A stretch of DNA of 64,000 bases from Pseudomonas fluorescens (GTDB lineage Bacteria; Pseudomonadota; Gammaproteobacteria; Pseudomonadales; Pseudomonadaceae), in contig NZ_CABVGX010000035.1 in the NCBI RefSeq assembly GCF_902497625.1, forward strand, positions 1-64,000, given 5' to 3'. The position numbers and the translations under genes are program-made. Shown here piece by piece: positions 29,316-37,226 of the stretch. The notes beneath the pieces were generated by a model that was not told the DNA's origin, did not search any database, and saw nothing but the letters and a program-made list of their open reading frames with translations. Each line of letters begins with the position of its first letter. Position 1 is the first letter of the stretch.

Positions 29316-30605
29316 ATGGCAAAAATAGTCGACATCAAAGGTCGTGAAGTTCTCGACTCCCGGGGCAATCCCACCGTGGAAGCGGACGTGCTTCTCGATA
29401 ACGGCATCATCGGCAGTGCTTGCGCGCCGTCCGGTGCTTCCACTGGCTCGCGTGAAGCACTCGAGCTGCGTGATGGCGACAAGAGCCGTTACCTGGGCAA
29501 GGGCGTTCTGAAAGCGGTCGCCAACATCAACGGTCCGATCCGCGACCTGCTGTTGGGCACTGACCCAAGCGACCAGAAAGCGCTCGATCACGCGATGATC
29601 AAGCTGGACGGCACTGAAAACAAAGCCACCCTGGGTGCCAACGCCATCCTCGCCGTTTCCCTCGCCGCCGCCAAGGCAGCTGCTCAGGATCAGGATCTGC
29701 CGCTGTACGCGCACATCGCCAACCTGAACGGTACGCCGGGTGTCTACTCGATGCCGGTGCCGATGATGAACATCATCAACGGTGGCGAGCATGCCGATAA
29801 CAACGTCGACATCCAGGAATTCATGGTGCAGCCGGTTGGCGCTAAGTCCTTCTCGGAAGGTCTGCGCATGGGCACCGAGATTTTTCATCACCTCAAAGCC
29901 GTACTGAAGGCCCGTGGACTGAGCACTGCTGTAGGTGACGAAGGTGGTTTCGCGCCAAACCTGGCTTCCAACGAAGACGCTTTGAAAGTGATCTCCGAAG
30001 CCGTGGCCAACGCCGGTTACAAGCTGGGTACTGATGTGACTCTGGCACTGGACTGCGCCGCCAGCGAATTCTACGAAGACGGCAAGTACAACCTCTCCGG
30101 CGAAGGCCAGGTGTTCACGGCTGAAGGGTTTGCCGACTACCTGAAAGGCCTGACAGAGCGTTACCCGATCATCTCGATCGAAGACGGTCTGGACGAGTCC
30201 GACTGGGCTGGCTGGAAAATCCTCACGGACAAGATCGGCGAGAAAACCCAGCTGGTGGGCGACGACCTGTTCGTAACCAACACCAAGATCCTCAAAGAAG
30301 GCATCGATAAAAAGATCGCCAACTCGATCCTGATCAAGTTCAACCAGATCGGCACCCTGACCGAAACCCTGGAAGCCATCCAGATGGCCAAGGCCGCTGG
30401 TTACACCGCCGTGATCTCGCACCGCTCCGGCGAAACCGAAGACTCGACCATTGCCGACCTGGCAGTGGGTACGGCGGCTGGCCAGATCAAGACCGGCTCT
30501 CTGTGCCGCTCGGATCGCGTGTCCAAGTACAACCAACTGCTGCGTATCGAAGAGCAGTTGAACGGCAAAGCCAAGTACAACGGCCGTAGCGAGTTCCGCG
30601 GTTAA
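29316..30605 (+). CDS. eno: Phosphopyruvate hydratase (enolase)
   Basis: Glycolytic enzyme converting 2-phosphoglycerate to phosphoenolpyruvate, also a degradosome partner of RNase E in many Gammaproteobacteria. 429 residues starting MAKIVDIKGREVLDSRGNPTVE. Catalytic region: GDEGGFAPNL, metal ligands in ALDCAASEFY, SIEDGLDESDW and VGDDLFVTN, lysine in LIKFNQIGTLTE, and SHRSGETED. The start is the ATG at 29316; an in-frame start at 29304 adds four residues. Confidence 0.98.
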   Translation: MAKIVDIKGREVLDSRGNPTVEADVLLDNGIIGSACAPSGASTGSREALELRDGDKSRYLGKGVLKAVANINGPIRDLLLGTDPSDQKALDHAMIKLDGTENKATLGANAILAVSLAAAKAAAQDQDLPLYAHIANLNGTPGVYSMPVPMMNIINGGEHADNNVDIQEFMVQPVGAKSFSEGLRMGTEIFHHLKAVLKARGLSTAVGDEGGFAPNLASNEDALKVISEAVANAGYKLGTDVTLALDCAASEFYEDGKYNLSGEGQVFTAEGFADYLKGLTERYPIISIEDGLDESDWAGWKILTDKIGEKTQLVGDDLFVTNTKILKEGIDKKIANSILIKFNQIGTLTETLEAIQMAKAAGYTAVISHRSGETEDSTIADLAVGTAAGQIKTGSLCRSDRVSKYNQLLRIEEQLNGKAKYNGRSEFRG

Positions 30606-30689
30606 GCGTTGACTGTTTAAAAGTCAGCGGATAGTGTCGGCAAAATCGCGACAGCGATGGATTTGCCAAATCTGATGCCTTATCAGCAC

Positions 30690-30710
30690 AAGCCTGGGTC
30701 TTCCAGGCTT
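30690..30710. other. Hairpin downstream of eno
   Basis: AAGCCTGG-GTCTT-CCAGGCTT, an 8-bp perfect stem in the 167-base eno-ftsB gap. No T run follows (CGTGCTATC), so a factor-independent terminator is doubtful. It may stabilise the eno mRNA 3' end. Confidence 0.45.
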
Positions 30711-30772
30711 CGTGCTATCAGATGCTAAGTTTTGGCATGGCTGTCTTTTTTCCACTGGATACCTGATATTCG

Positions 30773-31051
30773 ATGCGCAGTCCCAATTGGTTGTTCCTCG
30801 TTCTGCTCCTGTTGCTGGCAGGTCTGCAATACCGCCTCTGGGTCGGTAATGGCAGCCTTGCGCAAGTGGCGGAGTTGAGTCAGCAGATTGCCGATCAGCA
30901 CGCTGAGAACGAAGGTTTGCTGGAACGCAATCGAGTGATGGGGGCCGAAGTCAGCGAGCTCAAAAAAGGCATGGAGACCGTGGAAGAGCGGGCTCGTCAC
31001 GAGTTGGGTATGGTCAAGGACGGTGAAACCCTTTACCAGCTTGCACAATGA
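30773..31051 (+). CDS. ftsB: Cell division protein FtsB
   Basis: Small bitopic divisome protein that joins FtsL and FtsQ. 92 residues: one membrane segment (WLFLVLLLLLAGLQYRLWV, about 6-24), then a coiled coil (AQVAELSQQIADQHAENEGLLERN) and a C-terminal segment HELGMVKDGETLYQL typical of the DivIC/FtsB family. Its stop overlaps the ispD start (ATGA), the standard ftsB-ispD arrangement. Confidence 0.94.
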   Translation: MRSPNWLFLVLLLLLAGLQYRLWVGNGSLAQVAELSQQIADQHAENEGLLERNRVMGAEVSELKKGMETVEERARHELGMVKDGETLYQLAQ

Positions 31052-31755
31052 ATTCCTCGATACCGGCCTTTTGGGCCGTGATCCCCGCCGCAGGCGTCGG
31101 TGCCCGGATGGCCGCAGACCGTCCCAAGCAGTACTTGCAACTGGGCGGACGCACTATTCTTGAACACAGCCTCGGCTGTTTCCTTGATCATCCTGCCCTG
31201 AAGGGTTTGGTGGTCAGTCTTGCGGTTGATGATCCTTACTGGCCGAATCTGGCGTGCGCCGGCGATTCGCGTATTCAACGCGTTGACGGCGGTGAGGAGC
31301 GTTCCGGGTCGGTGCTCAATGCCTTGCTGCATCTGCATGCGCTGGGTGCGGACGATGAAGATTGGGTATTGGTGCACGATGCTGCGCGGCCCAATCTGAG
31401 CCGTGATGATCTGGACAAGTTGCTGAGTGAGTTGGCGGACGACACGGTCGGTGGACTGCTGGCCGTTCCGGCTCGCGATACGCTTAAACGAGTCGACAAG
31501 CACGGTCGCGTACTCGAAACCGTGGATCGCAGCGTGATCTGGCAAGCTTATACGCCGCAGATGTTTCGCCTCGGCGCCTTGCATCGGGCCTTGGCCGATA
31601 GCCTGGTGGGTGACGCAGTCATCACCGATGAGGCTTCCGCTATGGAGTGGGCAGGGCTGGCGCCACGTCTGATCGAGGGGCGATCAGATAACCTCAAGGT
31701 CACTCGGCCTGAGGATCTTGAATGGCTGCGTCTGCGTTGGGCTAATCGCCGCTAA
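31048..31755 (+). CDS. ispD: 2-C-methyl-D-erythritol 4-phosphate cytidylyltransferase
   Basis: Third step of the MEP isoprenoid pathway, forming CDP-methylerythritol. 235 residues with the nucleotide-binding VIPAAGVGARMAADRPKQYLQL, the VHDAARPNLS motif and a C-terminal ITDEASAMEWAG segment. In many Gammaproteobacteria ispD and ispF are adjacent or fused; here they are separated by the formaldehyde island (about 3.2 kb), as I recall for P. aeruginosa also. Confidence 0.96.
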   Translation: MNSSIPAFWAVIPAAGVGARMAADRPKQYLQLGGRTILEHSLGCFLDHPALKGLVVSLAVDDPYWPNLACAGDSRIQRVDGGEERSGSVLNALLHLHALGADDEDWVLVHDAARPNLSRDDLDKLLSELADDTVGGLLAVPARDTLKRVDKHGRVLETVDRSVIWQAYTPQMFRLGALHRALADSLVGDAVITDEASAMEWAGLAPRLIEGRSDNLKVTRPEDLEWLRLRWANRR

Positions 31756-31852
31756 AGATCGCAGCCTCGTTGCACTCGACAGCTCCTACCTTGTCGGTTT
31801 GCACCGTAAGGCACCTGTAGGAGCTGTCGAGTGCAACGAGGCTGCGATCTTT
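31754..31852. repeat. Perfect 36-bp inverted repeat with 27-base loop
   Basis: Arms 31754-31789 and 31817-31852 are exact reverse complements (start AAAGATCGCAGCC; inner ends CAGCTCCTAC and GTAGGAGCTG). It begins within the ispD stop codon and lies between the 3' ends of ispD and the leftward LysR gene. The inner GTAGGAGC resembles the REP at 29185. It may terminate transcription from both sides: T runs are short, so this is inference. Confidence 0.85.
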
Positions 31853-31865
31853 TGATCTTCAAACC

Positions 31866-32762
31866 TCAAACCCTGTACTCCGGCCTGGACGCCAACCCTT
31901 CCTTCAAATAATCCACCAACTTTCTCACCTTCGGTGACAAATGCCGTTGTTGCGGATACAACGCCCATACCGCCGTGTTGGGCGGCTGATGCGCCTCCAG
32001 CAAAGAAATCAGTTCCCCGCTTTTCAGATGTCCCAGCACGTAATAATCCGGCAGCTGACACAATCCGACGCCTTGCAACGCCGCATCCAGTACCGCTTGC
32101 CCACTGTTGCACCGCCAGTTTCCCTGCACCCGTTGGGAAAATTCCTTGCCGTTCTGTTCCAGCTGCCAAACATCCGTGCTGCCGATCAGGCAATTGTGCT
32201 GGCTCAATTCCGACAGACTGTGTGGCCGACCGTACCGCTCAACGTAGGACGGTGACGCGCACAGGTACATCCGTCGTGGTGCCAGGCGTGTCGCGACCAG
32301 TCTTGAGTCCTGCAAGCGGCCTAAGCGAATCGCCAGGTCCAGGCCTTCGTGCACCAGATCCAGCTGACGATTGCTCAGTTCGATATCAATGCGAAGCTGC
32401 GGGTAAAGCCCCATGAAACGCGTCACCAACGGCACGATAAAGCGTTCGCCATACGCCACGGCACAGGTCATGCGCAGCATGCCTTTCGGTTCGCTCGTCA
32501 GGTCACCCACTGCGCGCAATGCTTCTTCACGACCATCCTGTAAACGCTGACAGTGCTGCAGAAATGTTTGCCCTGCTTCCGTGAGCGTGACCCGCCGGGT
32601 GCTCCGATAGAGCAATCGTGTCTGAAGACGCTCTTCGAGGCGTACGATCTGACGACTGATGTGCGAGGAAGAAACACCAAGTCGGTCTGCGGCTGCGGTG
32701 AACTGGCTGCATTCAGCCACGGCGACGAACTCGTCGATGCCTTCCCAGCGGTTCTCTGACAT
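31866..32762 (-). CDS. LysR-family regulator of the formaldehyde genes (GfnR-like)
   Basis: 298 residues: N-terminal winged helix-turn-helix (VAVAECSQFTAAADRLGVSSSHISRQIVRLEERL) and a C-terminal periplasmic-binding-like effector domain. It is divergent from adhC with a 106-base gap, the classic LysR arrangement. The P. aeruginosa gene at this position (PA3630) is, from memory, GfnR, which controls glutathione-dependent formaldehyde neutralisation. Orthology rests on position and neighbours; the effector is not visible in the sequence. The last residues HKPxxYRV-like end (ASRPEYRV) appears intact. Confidence 0.85.
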   Translation of the reverse strand: MSENRWEGIDEFVAVAECSQFTAAADRLGVSSSHISRQIVRLEERLQTRLLYRSTRRVTLTEAGQTFLQHCQRLQDGREEALRAVGDLTSEPKGMLRMTCAVAYGERFIVPLVTRFMGLYPQLRIDIELSNRQLDLVHEGLDLAIRLGRLQDSRLVATRLAPRRMYLCASPSYVERYGRPHSLSELSQHNCLIGSTDVWQLEQNGKEFSQRVQGNWRCNSGQAVLDAALQGVGLCQLPDYYVLGHLKSGELISLLEAHQPPNTAVWALYPQQRHLSPKVRKLVDYLKEGLASRPEYRV

Positions 32763-32868
32763 AAGTGATTATCCCTGTGCAGCAATAATGTTTTGCTTTC
32801 CTCCGGATTATTCATCGTTAAGCGCTGTATTACACTCACTGTCTTGTTTATATCCACTGGAGATACCC
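32763..32868. promoter_or_regulatory. Divergent promoter region gfnR-like / adhC
   Basis: A 106-base A/T-rich gap between two divergent start codons. LysR proteins normally bind such a gap at a T-N11-A dyad; several partial dyads exist but none is convincing by eye. It must carry the adhC-fghA promoter. Confidence 0.45.
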
Positions 32869-33981
32869 ATGATCAAGTCGCGCGCTGCCGTTGCCTTCGA
32901 GGCTAAAAAACCGCTCGAGATCGTTGAAGTCGATGTCGCCATGCCCAAGGCCGGTGAAGTGTTGTTGCGTGTGATCGCCTCCGGTGTCTGCCATACCGAT
33001 GCCTACACGCTGTCGGGCGCGGATCCGGAAGGCATCTTCCCGTCGATTCTCGGTCACGAAGGTGGCGCGGTGGTTGAGGCGATCGGTGAAGGTGTGACCT
33101 CGGTTGCCGTCGGCGATCACGTTATCCCGCTTTACACCCCGGAATGCCGCCAGTGCAAGTTCTGCCTGTCGGGCAAGACCAACCTCTGCCAGGCGATTCG
33201 TTCGACCCAGGGTAAAGGCCTGATGCCAGACGGCACTTCGCGCTTTTCCTACAAGGGGCAGCCGATCTTCCACTACATGGGTACTTCGACTTTCTCCGAA
33301 TACACCGTGCTGCCGGAAATTTCCGTGGCCAGAATTCAGAAAGAGGCGCCACTGGAAAAAGTCTGCCTGCTGGGCTGCGGTGTCACTACCGGTATCGGCG
33401 CAGTGCTGAATACCGCCAAGGTGAAACCGGGTGATACCGTGGCCATTTTCGGCCTCGGCGGTATCGGTCTGTCGGCAGTCATCGGTGCAGTCAAAGCCAA
33501 GGCTGGACGGATCATCGCCGTGGACATCAATCCGGCGAAATTCGAGATTGCCAAGCAATTGGGTGCAACCGACTGTGTCAACCCGAAAGACTTCGATCGC
33601 CCGATCCAGGAAGTGATCGTCGACATGACCGATGGCGGCGTCGACTTTTCCTTTGAATGCATTGGCAACGTCCAGCTGATGCGGGCCGCACTCGAGTGCT
33701 GCCACAAAGGTTGGGGCGAATCGGTAATCATCGGCGTCGCCGGTGCCGGTCAGGAAATTGCCACCCGCCCATTCCAGTTGGTCACCGGTCGCGTCTGGCG
33801 TGGTTCGGCGTTCGGCGGGGTGCGCGGTCGTACCGAGCTGCCAAGCTACGTCGACATGGCCGAAAGTGGTGAAATCCCGCTCGATACCTTCATCACACAC
33901 ACCATGGGTCTGGAAGACATCAATAGGGCATTCGATCTGATGCACGAAGGCAAGAGCATCCGTTCCGTCATTCATTTCTAA
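32869..33981 (+). CDS. adhC: S-(hydroxymethyl)glutathione dehydrogenase / class III alcohol dehydrogenase
   Basis: Oxidises S-hydroxymethylglutathione (the adduct of formaldehyde and glutathione) to S-formylglutathione with NAD+. 370 residues, zinc-dependent MDR family: catalytic zinc Cys in ASGVCHTDAYT, His in LGHEGGAVVE, structural zinc cysteines in TPECRQCKFCLSGKTNLC, and the nucleotide fold FGLGGIGLSAVIG. The ATG at 32869 gives MIKSRAAVAFEAKKPLEIVE; the frame is open far upstream but would cross the LysR gene. The product passes to fghA, the next gene. Confidence 0.96.
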   Translation: MIKSRAAVAFEAKKPLEIVEVDVAMPKAGEVLLRVIASGVCHTDAYTLSGADPEGIFPSILGHEGGAVVEAIGEGVTSVAVGDHVIPLYTPECRQCKFCLSGKTNLCQAIRSTQGKGLMPDGTSRFSYKGQPIFHYMGTSTFSEYTVLPEISVARIQKEAPLEKVCLLGCGVTTGIGAVLNTAKVKPGDTVAIFGLGGIGLSAVIGAVKAKAGRIIAVDINPAKFEIAKQLGATDCVNPKDFDRPIQEVIVDMTDGGVDFSFECIGNVQLMRAALECCHKGWGESVIIGVAGAGQEIATRPFQLVTGRVWRGSAFGGVRGRTELPSYVDMAESGEIPLDTFITHTMGLEDINRAFDLMHEGKSIRSVIHF

Positions 33982-33986
33982 GAGAA

Positions 33987-34061
33987 AGCTGCAAGCTGCA
34001 AGCGACAAGCTGCAAGGGGCACGGTACTTCTCTTGCAGCTTGAAGCTTGGGGCTTGTAGCT
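33987..34061. repeat. CTGCAAGC-type imperfect palindrome
   Basis: Left arm of 30 bases (AGCTGCAAGCTGCAAGCGAC...) and right arm of 30 bases (CTTGCAGCTTGAAGCTTGGG...) pair imperfectly around a 15-base loop. It fills the adhC-fghA gap and abuts the fghA ribosome binding site (GAGGAAG, 34062-34068). The same repeat unit occurs at 40937-40961 and 54166-54234. Confidence 0.8.
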
Positions 34062-34071
34062 GAGGAAGCCC

Positions 34072-34917
34072 ATGATCCTGGAAAATATCTCCTGCCAGAA
34101 AAGCTTCGGCGGCTGGCACAAACGCTACAAGCACCGTTCCGACGTGCTCGGATGCGACATGGTGTTCGCCGTGTACCTGCCGCCGCAAGCAGAGCAGGGC
34201 GGCAAATTGCCGGTGTTGTACTGGCTGTCCGGTCTGACCTGCACCGACGAAAACTTCATGCACAAGGCTGGCGCGATGCGCATGGCCGCCGAGCTCGGGT
34301 TGATTATCGTTGCGCCGGACACCAGCCCGCGCGGGCCTGATGTGCCGGATGATCCGGAGGACGCCTGGGACTTCGGCCTCGGCGCTGGTTTCTATCTGAA
34401 TGCCACGCAGGAACCGTGGTCGCGGCACTATCGCATGCATGACTATGTGGTGCAGGAATTGCCGGCCTTGGTCGAAGCCCATTTCCCTGCGTCCGACAAA
34501 CGTGGCATCAGCGGCCATTCCATGGGCGGCCATGGCGCGCTTGTCTGTGCATTGCGCAATCCGGGCCGTTATCAGTCGGTGTCGGCATTCTCGCCGATCA
34601 ACAATCCGATGGATTGCCCTTGGGGTCAGAAGGCCTTTTCCCGTTACCTGGGTGAAGACCGCTCGAAGTGGCGTGAATGGGATGCCTGCGCGTTGATCGC
34701 CGAGGCAGAGGAGAAGTTGCCGCTGCTGGTCGATCAAGGTGATCGCGATGACTTCCTCGCTACCCAGCTCAAGCCCGAAGCCTTGCAGCAAGCCGCGAAA
34801 CAGGCCGGCCATCCGCTGACGTTGCGCCTGCAACCCGGCTACGACCACAGCTATTTCTTCATCGCCAGTTTCATTGACGAACACTTGCAGCATCACGGAC
34901 GCGCCCTAGGCCTCTAA
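34072..34917 (+). CDS. fghA: S-formylglutathione hydrolase
   Basis: Serine hydrolase of the esterase D family that releases formate and glutathione from S-formylglutathione, the second step of formaldehyde detoxification. 281 residues with nucleophile S150 in ISGHSMGGHGAL, the oxyanion region YWLSGLTCTDENFMHKAGA, an Asp in LVDQGDRDDFL and the His in GYDHSYFFI. It forms an operon with adhC, separated by a palindromic repeat. Confidence 0.96.
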   Translation: MILENISCQKSFGGWHKRYKHRSDVLGCDMVFAVYLPPQAEQGGKLPVLYWLSGLTCTDENFMHKAGAMRMAAELGLIIVAPDTSPRGPDVPDDPEDAWDFGLGAGFYLNATQEPWSRHYRMHDYVVQELPALVEAHFPASDKRGISGHSMGGHGALVCALRNPGRYQSVSAFSPINNPMDCPWGQKAFSRYLGEDRSKWREWDACALIAEAEEKLPLLVDQGDRDDFLATQLKPEALQQAAKQAGHPLTLRLQPGYDHSYFFIASFIDEHLQHHGRALGL

Positions 34918-34930
34918 TGCAGGTAGAATC

Positions 34931-34960
34931 ACGCCCTGACAAAAATCGGGGCGTTTTTTT
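34931..34960 (+). terminator. Terminator-like hairpin touching the ispF start codon
   Basis: ACGCCCTG / CGGGGCGT (one G-T pair) around ACAAAAAT, followed by seven T residues ending at 34960; the ispF ATG begins at 34961. As an intrinsic terminator it would end the adhC-fghA transcript. Its 3' arm also contains the only purine-rich sequence (GGGG, 34948-34951) that could serve as an ispF ribosome binding site. Confidence 0.7.
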
Positions 34961-35434
34961 ATGCGTATTGGCCACGGCTATGATGTGCACCGTTTCGCTG
35001 AAGGCGATTTCATTACTCTGGGCGGCGTGCGTATCGCACACGGCTTCGGGCTGCTCGCTCACTCCGACGGTGACGTCCTGCTGCACGCCTTGAGCGATGC
35101 CTTGCTTGGCGCGGCCGCGCTGGGTGATATCGGCAAACACTTCCCGGACACCGACCCGACATTCAAGGGGGCAGACAGCCGCGTGCTGTTACGCCATGTT
35201 GTCGCGCTGATCCACGGCAAAGGCTGGATAATCGGCAACGTCGATAACACCATCGTTGCCCAGGCGCCAAAAATGGCCCCGCATATCGAATCGATGCGCG
35301 CTCTGATTGCCGCGGATCTTCAAGTTGAGTTGGATCAAGTGAACGTGAAAGCTACCACCACCGAAAAGCTTGGTTTTGTCGGGCGCGAAGAAGGCATTGC
35401 GGTGCACTCCGTTGCCTTGTTGCTGCGCGCATGA
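34961..35434 (+). CDS. ispF: 2-C-methyl-D-erythritol 2,4-cyclodiphosphate synthase
   Basis: Fifth step of the MEP pathway, trimeric zinc enzyme of 157 residues. MRIGHGYDVHRF carries metal ligands D8 and H10; SDGDVLLHALSDALLGAAALGDIGKHFPDTD and the C-terminal ATTTEKLGFVGREEGIAVHSVALL are typical. The ribosome binding site is unusually poor because seven T residues precede the ATG. It overlaps truD by four bases. Confidence 0.97.
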   Translation: MRIGHGYDVHRFAEGDFITLGGVRIAHGFGLLAHSDGDVLLHALSDALLGAAALGDIGKHFPDTDPTFKGADSRVLLRHVVALIHGKGWIIGNVDNTIVAQAPKMAPHIESMRALIAADLQVELDQVNVKATTTEKLGFVGREEGIAVHSVALLLRA

Positions 35435-36489
35435 ATGAGGCGCAACTGCTTGGCCCGCGCGCATACGGTGAGGCACTCGGCACTGCGGTATTAAAAGCGA
35501 CCGCAGAGGATTTTCAGGTCGACGAAGTACTCGATATTCCCCTCAGTGGTGATGGCGAGCACCTGTGGATCTGGGTGGAAAAACGCGGGCTTAATACTGA
35601 GGAAGCGGCCCGGCGGATAGCCAAGGCGGCGGGCGTGCCGCTGCGCACGGTCAGCTACGCCGGGCTGAAGGATCGCCAGGCACTCACGCGGCAGTGGTTC
35701 AGTGTGCAACTGCCAGGCAAGGCGGATCCCGATCTGTCGGCGGCGGAAAACGAAACGCTGAAAATCCTCAAGACCGGTCGGCACAGACGCAAGCTGCAGC
35801 GCGGGGCTCATTCGGCGAACGGTTTCACCCTGCGGCTGACACAATTTTCGGGCGATACGGCCGCAATCGAAGAACGCCTGCAACTGATCGCTAAACAAGG
35901 TATTCCGAATTATTTCGGCGCTCAACGTTTTGGCTTTGACGGCGGGAACGTCGTCGATGCCCGCGGGTGGGCGGCGCGCAAGGCGTTGCCGGAGCAGCGC
36001 AATGTGCGCTCGCGGCTGCTGTCCACGGCGCGCAGTTTCCTGTTCAACCAGGTATTGGCGGCGCGGGTTGCCGATGGCACCTGGCAGCGTGCGCAAGTGG
36101 GTGACCTGCTGGCTTTCACTGACAGTCGCAGCTTTTTCCCGGCCGGCGAAGCCGAGTGCAGCGATCCGCGCCTGGCGATTCTCGACCTGCACCCGACCGG
36201 ACCGCAGTGGGGCGAAGGTGACTCGCCGACCACGGGCGCTGTCCATGTACTGGAGCAGGCAATCGCCGCGCGCGAAGCAGACTTGCGCGACTGGTTGATT
36301 AACGCCGGTATGAGCCACGAACGTCGCATCCTGCGACTGCCCATTGCCGGGTTGACGTGGCATTATCCCGAGCCTGACATTCTGCAACTGGAATTCGTCC
36401 TGCCGGCCGGATGCTTTGCCACCGTACTGGTGCGCGAACTTGTCGATCTGGTGCCGGTGGGGCAGACGGACAGCCCATGCGTATTCTGA
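35431..36489 (+). CDS. truD: tRNA pseudouridine(13) synthase TruD
   Basis: Forms pseudouridine at position 13 of tRNA-Glu. 352 residues with the catalytic D81 in SYAGLKDRQALTRQWFSV, the RHRRKLQRGAHSANGFTL segment and the NYFGAQRFGFDGGNV motif bordering the TRUD insertion domain. It overlaps ispF by four bases and surE by 13, the conserved ispF-truD-surE-pcm order. Confidence 0.96.
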   Translation: MNEAQLLGPRAYGEALGTAVLKATAEDFQVDEVLDIPLSGDGEHLWIWVEKRGLNTEEAARRIAKAAGVPLRTVSYAGLKDRQALTRQWFSVQLPGKADPDLSAAENETLKILKTGRHRRKLQRGAHSANGFTLRLTQFSGDTAAIEERLQLIAKQGIPNYFGAQRFGFDGGNVVDARGWAARKALPEQRNVRSRLLSTARSFLFNQVLAARVADGTWQRAQVGDLLAFTDSRSFFPAGEAECSDPRLAILDLHPTGPQWGEGDSPTTGAVHVLEQAIAAREADLRDWLINAGMSHERRILRLPIAGLTWHYPEPDILQLEFVLPAGCFATVLVRELVDLVPVGQTDSPCVF

Positions 36490-37226
36490 TTTCGAACGAC
36501 GATGGGGTAGCCGCACCCGGTCTCGCCGCGCTTCATGCTGCGCTGGCGGATTACACCGAGTGCGTGGTTATCGCCCCTGACCAGGACAAAAGTGGCGCCA
36601 GCAGCTCGCTGACGCTTGACCGTCCGTTGCACCCGCAAACTCTTGCCAACGGTTTCATCAGCCTCAATGGCACGCCAACCGATTGCGTGCACCTGGGGCT
36701 TAACGGCTTGCTGGAAGTGGTGCCGGACATGGTGGTTTCCGGGATCAACCTGGGCGCCAATCTGGGCGACGACGTGCTGTATTCCGGTACGGTGGCAGCG
36801 GCGCTCGAAGGGCGTTTTCTCGAGCGGCCCTCGTTTGCTTTTTCGCTGGTCTCACGGCAGGTCGACAACCTCTCCACGGCCGCCCATTTTGCGCGCAAAC
36901 TGGTGGAGGCTCACGCCGCCCTCGATCTGCCACCGCGCACGGTGCTGAACGTGAACATTCCCAATTTGCCGCTTGACCATATCCGCGGTATTCAGCTGAC
37001 CCGCCTGGGGCACCGCGCCCGTGCGGCGGCACCGATGAAGGTGGTCGACCCTCGGGGCAAATCCGGTTACTGGATCGCAGCTGCCGGTGATGCCGAAGAC
37101 GGCGGCCCGGGCACCGATTTCCATGCTGTGATGCAGGGTTATGTGTCAATCACGGCATTGCAGCTGGACCGCACCTTCAATGATGCTTTCAGAAGTCTCG
37201 ATGGCTGGCTGGAGGGACTTCGATAA
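36477..37226 (+). CDS. surE: 5'/3'-nucleotidase SurE
   Basis: Metal-dependent phosphatase acting on nucleoside monophosphates, linked to stationary-phase survival. 249 residues: MRILISNDDGVAAPGL (metal ligands D8, D9), APDQDKSGASSSLT, SGINLGANLGDDVLYSGTVAAALEG and the C-terminal D-rich loop. I use the ATG at 36477, which lies 13 bases inside truD; the open frame upstream overlaps truD further and does not match the family. Confidence 0.96.
   Translation: MRILISNDDGVAAPGLAALHAALADYTECVVIAPDQDKSGASSSLTLDRPLHPQTLANGFISLNGTPTDCVHLGLNGLLEVVPDMVVSGINLGANLGDDVLYSGTVAAALEGRFLERPSFAFSLVSRQVDNLSTAAHFARKLVEAHAALDLPPRTVLNVNIPNLPLDHIRGIQLTRLGHRARAAAPMKVVDPRGKSGYWIAAAGDAEDGGPGTDFHAVMQGYVSITALQLDRTFNDAFRSLDGWLEGLR

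Noticed and set aside
28842..30536. Minus-strand frame of 564 codons across kdsA and eno
   Set aside because: Shadow frame passing through a REPIN.
32848..34896. Minus-strand frame of 682 codons across adhC and fghA
   Set aside because: It would run through two clear genes and the repeat between them; no domain.
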